A stretch of DNA of 64,000 nt from Cacajao melanocephalus (lineage: Eukaryota; Chordata; Mammalia; Primates; Pitheciidae): assembly GCA_963573385.1 (NCBI GenBank), contig CAUYLG010070501.1, forward strand, positions 62,001 to 126,000, written 5' to 3'. Shown piece by piece: positions 60,541-64,000 of this stretch (the first letter of the stretch is position 1; every line of letters starts with the position of its first letter). A program made the translations under genes and the position numbers. Under the pieces are notes generated by a model. The model was not told where the DNA came from. It ran no database searches and saw nothing but the letters and a program-made list of their open reading frames with translations.

Positions 60541-60664
60541 CCTTAACATGTGTTTTGCTACTTCTTGACTATTGTATGAGACAGTTTCTCTGTGCAAAAT
60601 CCTGTTCCCTTACTCTGCCCTGCTAATAGCAGAAAGAAAGGGCGGGAGAGGAGGTACCTGTAGG

Positions 60665-60960
60665 AGGATGAGCACAGGCTTTGTGTCTGTTGGAGCAGTC
60701 AGATGCCCAGCTTCCCTGCTTACCAGCCTTGTAACCTTGGGCAAGTTATTTGACATTGAGTGTCAGTGTTCTGTAAGAATTCTTGGGCAAGTTACTTGGC
60801 ATTAAGTGTCAGTGTTCTGTAAGTTATCTGTAAGAATTAATGATACCTACCTCATTGGATGACTGTGTTTTATATGAGTTAAAAGATACCATATAAGGAT
60901 TAAGTGGAATAATATAAAATATTTAGCAGTGTCTGGCACAGAGTAAGCATTTACTCAATG
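60665..60960 (+). mobile_element. MIR with an internal 46-bp tandem duplication
   Basis: MIR core (aaccttgggcaagttatttg, gatacctacctcattggatg, gtgtctggcacagagtaagc). The segment 60,736-60,781 is repeated at 60,782-60,823 and beyond. Confidence 0.75.
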
Positions 60961-60974
60961 GAAAATTATTATGA

Positions 60975-61311
<337 letters not shown>

Positions 61312-62439
61312 TAATCATCATTTTCCTAAAGTGCTTTGCATTGCTAGTTACCTTATGGACTTTCATAAATTTCTCTTTAAAATCTTTCTCCTTTTTAGAA
61401 TGTAATCCCAATCTAAAGTAAGATAATAACTTATCTTGTTTATTGTTTATAATAAAAATTAGGATTGAATGCCATATATTCCCTGTAACTTTTATTCTTA
61501 TATGTGACACGATTAAAATATGACCTGACTTTAATCTCTTTTTCTCTGCTTTATTCCCATTTGCCAGCAAAGTACCAGTACATTGTAGGTTCACAATTAA
61601 ATTTTTGATGAATGAATGAATGAAAAACTTATTTTGAAGTACCTACAGTTTATTATTTGATAAACATTCTGTGTAACACAGGATCATATCACTTGTTCAT
61701 TATCAGTATTTTGTATATATCTGCAACTAACAGATGATATCCTAAGTTTTTTTAACTTTTTAAATATTAATATTTAGAATTTCTTTATTTGTCATATGGA
61801 ATTCTAAAATCAGTAGAGGAAAAAACCACTTAGATGTTGATATTTTGGGGATGTCAAAGATGGTTTTCAGTGCAGTACTTGCTTAAAGCATATTTTCATG
61901 TCCTCACGCTCTCATCAGAGCTTAGGAAATTGAAATAAGCCACCAAGAATATTTTTATGAGTGCTGTGTATACCCACACAGACATTTGGCTGACAAATAG
62001 GTTAAGGTTGCTGCTAATAGCATGTCTGAAGGTTATATGAATTATAGCACACTATTTTTCAGTGCAAACTTAAAAACGGGTCTCAGAACAAAACATGGTC
62101 TCTCAATATCAAATTTAATAAATAGGCACATTCAGTGTTGTTGATAGATTGACTTTCAAAATCAAAATGTAAGTTATTATAATTCTTTATTACTGAAACT
62201 GGCCATTTATGAACCTACTTATATTTTCAGCCAGAATTACATGTTTCATTATTATTATACTTCTATCTGTCTTTTTTAGGCACCAGTGATGCTACCAATT
62301 TAGGAACACTAATCGAATTAAGTGTCCCTTATTATATATAACATGCCACACCATACTAGGATCTCTATGGGCTGCACAGTTATTTTCATCTGTACAGTTG
62401 TTAAAGAGATATTGGTAATATTACTCATAAAAATGCCAT

Positions 62440-62555
62440 TTACTGATGATAAGACCTTGGGCAAGTAATTTTTCTGCTTAGAATCCTAGTTTAGTCAAAT
62501 GAGCTTTCACTAGATGATTTTAAAAGTTCTTCTACTCTGAAATTCTATAACTTCA
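62440..62555 (+). mobile_element. MIR remnant
   Basis: ataagaccttgggcaagtaa and tcactagatgattttaaaag are MIR landmarks. Confidence 0.6.
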
Positions 62556-62744
62556 ATGGAGTACAGTTAAGTGGTTGATAAATTTCTGATACTCATGTGT
62601 CCCTTACATTATATGTATTGTGTTATAATATAACGGATTTAAGTTCAAATTTGCTATGTCTTCTTACCAATTGAAAGAAAACATTTGTATTTAATTCATA
62701 GGGTAGTTTGATTATTTTTGCTTTCCTATATATTACCAATATCT

Positions 62745-62995
62745 GAAATAGTGATTTTCAGCTGAGGGCAGTCACTCTCCCTGCCATACCCCTCCACCTC
62801 CACCCCTTGGCTACCAAGAAGACATTTAACAATGTCTGGAGACATTTTTGGTTGTTAACACCGGGGTTATTTTGCTGGCATCTGGTGGATAGAGGCCAGG
62901 GTTGCTGCTAGACAGTCTATAATGCACAAAACAGCCCCTTTTCTCACAAAGAATCATCAAGTCCAAATGTCTTAAGTATAGAGATTGAGAAAACA
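62745..62995. mobile_element. hAT-Charlie-type MITE
   Basis: acaatgtctggagacatttt, ggcatctggtggatagaggc and ataatgcacaaaacagcccc are text I associate with MER-type hAT nonautonomous elements. Subfamily not certain. Confidence 0.55.
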
Positions 62996-63176
62996 TGTAT
63001 AAACCTAGATATTTTATGCTCATCAGCCTGGGTCTTAGGAATGTCATACTTAAAATAATTGCCTACATTTTAAATATTGTTTATTCTTCCATATTCTGAG
63101 GGATCAGATCCACTTGACACTAGTACATCAATTTTTTTAGAATTAAAAAAAACAAAGAAAATTTATAGAATTGTGT

Positions 63177-63286
63177 ATAGAAAGTGTATAGACTTAGGAG
63201 GTCATTTTATATAGAAAATTTTTAAATAGAAAACATTAAAATAGAAAGTGTATAGACTTAGGAGGTAATTTTATATAGAAAATTTT
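63177..63286 (+). repeat. 46-bp direct duplication
   Basis: 63,177-63,222 and 63,241-63,286 share atagaaagtgtatagactta, ggaggt, and attttatatagaaaat with one mismatch. Period 64 bp. Confidence 0.85.
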
Positions 63287-63424
63287 ACACCATACTCTAA
63301 ATTTCTAACATCAGTATAATACAAAATTTAATATTAAGTAGAATTTCTTAAAGTACTAAGACTAGAAGATGATCCTTATTTAAGTTACAAAAGTAAAATC
63401 AGGTATTTGTAATATCCACTAAGT

Positions 63425-63575
63425 TAATATTTTTGAGCTAGCTACTATGTGCCAGGCTTTATTTTTAGATGATGCAAATACAATAGTAATGATAACACAA
63501 AATTCTCCAGTGTCATGGAACTTACATTCTAATGCTATAAGAAGAGAAATGAAACAAGCTACTGTGTTGTTTTTC
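63425..63575. mobile_element. MIR/L2 remnant
   Basis: ctagctactatgtgccaggc and atggaacttacattctaatg are typical of ancient MIR/L2 sequence. Confidence 0.5.
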
Positions 63576-63689
63576 CTAGCTTCTGTCTTGTTGAAAATCT
63601 AAAATCAAATCCTCTATCATTTCATCCTACCATTGCAATTATGCATGTTGTCTGCTTATGTACATTAATATTTTTCTAAGCCAAGTCAA

Positions 63690-64000
63690 AATAAGCAATA
63701 TTTTTAATTGTTGTGGGTACATAATAAGTATGTATACCTAGGGAGTACAGGAGATATTTTGATACAGGCATATAATGTGTGATGAAAACATTAGGGTAAG
63801 TGGAGTATCCATCTCCTCAAAGCACGTGTCCTTTGTGTTACAATCTAATTATACTCTTTTAGTCATTTTAAAATGTACAATTAAATGATTATTGACCATA
63901 GTCACCCTGTTTTATTTTCAAATATTAGATCTTATTCATTCTATATTCTTGTACCCATTAATCATTCACACTGTCCCTACCCCAACTATTCTGCCCAACC
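63690..64000 (-). mobile_element. L1 3' UTR, continues past window
   Basis: gtgggtacataataagtatg, gagatattttgatacaggca and gaccatagtcaccctgtttt are reverse L1 3'-UTR text similar to the L1 at 7,550. Confidence 0.7.

Overview
This is a window of primate nuclear DNA. It has Alu elements of several ages, L1, L2, MIR and MaLR/ERV LTR remnants, and long introns with GT-AG splice sites. Two divergent protein-coding genes are recognisable: SKIC3 (TTC37) on the minus strand and ARSK (arylsulfatase K) on the plus strand. This is the arrangement I know from human 5q15. Several translated residues differ from the human proteins as I remember them (for example Ala55, Ala65 and Arg119 in ARSK). I therefore suspect a non-human simian, but I could not align the sequences.

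Positions 1-45,700 are occupied by SKIC3. From a GC-rich divergent promoter near 45,650-45,990 it runs leftward through a long 5'-UTR intron to a coding exon at 35,922-36,012. It then passes through 24 more coding exons to 2,006-2,147. I reconstructed 25 coding exons that join in frame and encode residues 1-973 of a protein of about 1,564 residues. The rest lies beyond the left edge. All introns are GT-AG, three of them have the rare +3 T donor, and several around 5.7-6.7 kb and 14.8 kb are only 81-115 nt.

Positions 45,994-64,000 hold the 5' part of ARSK. Exon 1 encodes the signal peptide and a metal-binding Asp. Exon 2 carries the C-C-P-S-R sulfatase signature with the formylglycine cysteine, and exon 3 carries the GKLDY segment. 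The remaining exons are beyond the right edge; the last 5.7 kb is intron.

The shared promoter is the most informative regulatory stretch. It holds a perfect NRF1 palindrome, a TCACGTGA E-box like the TFEB/CLEAR core, an ETS-type GGAA and a ZNF143/THAP11-type motif. SKIC3 is a scaffold of the cytosolic Ski complex, which feeds mRNA to the RNA exosome. ARSK is a lysosomal glucuronate-2-sulfatase of heparan and dermatan sulfate degradation. I see no pathway connection other than shared promoter DNA.

The rest is intron filled with transposable elements, a U6 snRNA pseudogene, microsatellites and several small local duplications. I found no credible undescribed multi-gene system. The more unusual items are the promoter architecture, a possible overlapping uORF in the ARSK leader, a 1.5-unit Alu insertion with perfect target-site duplications, and intronic tandem duplications.
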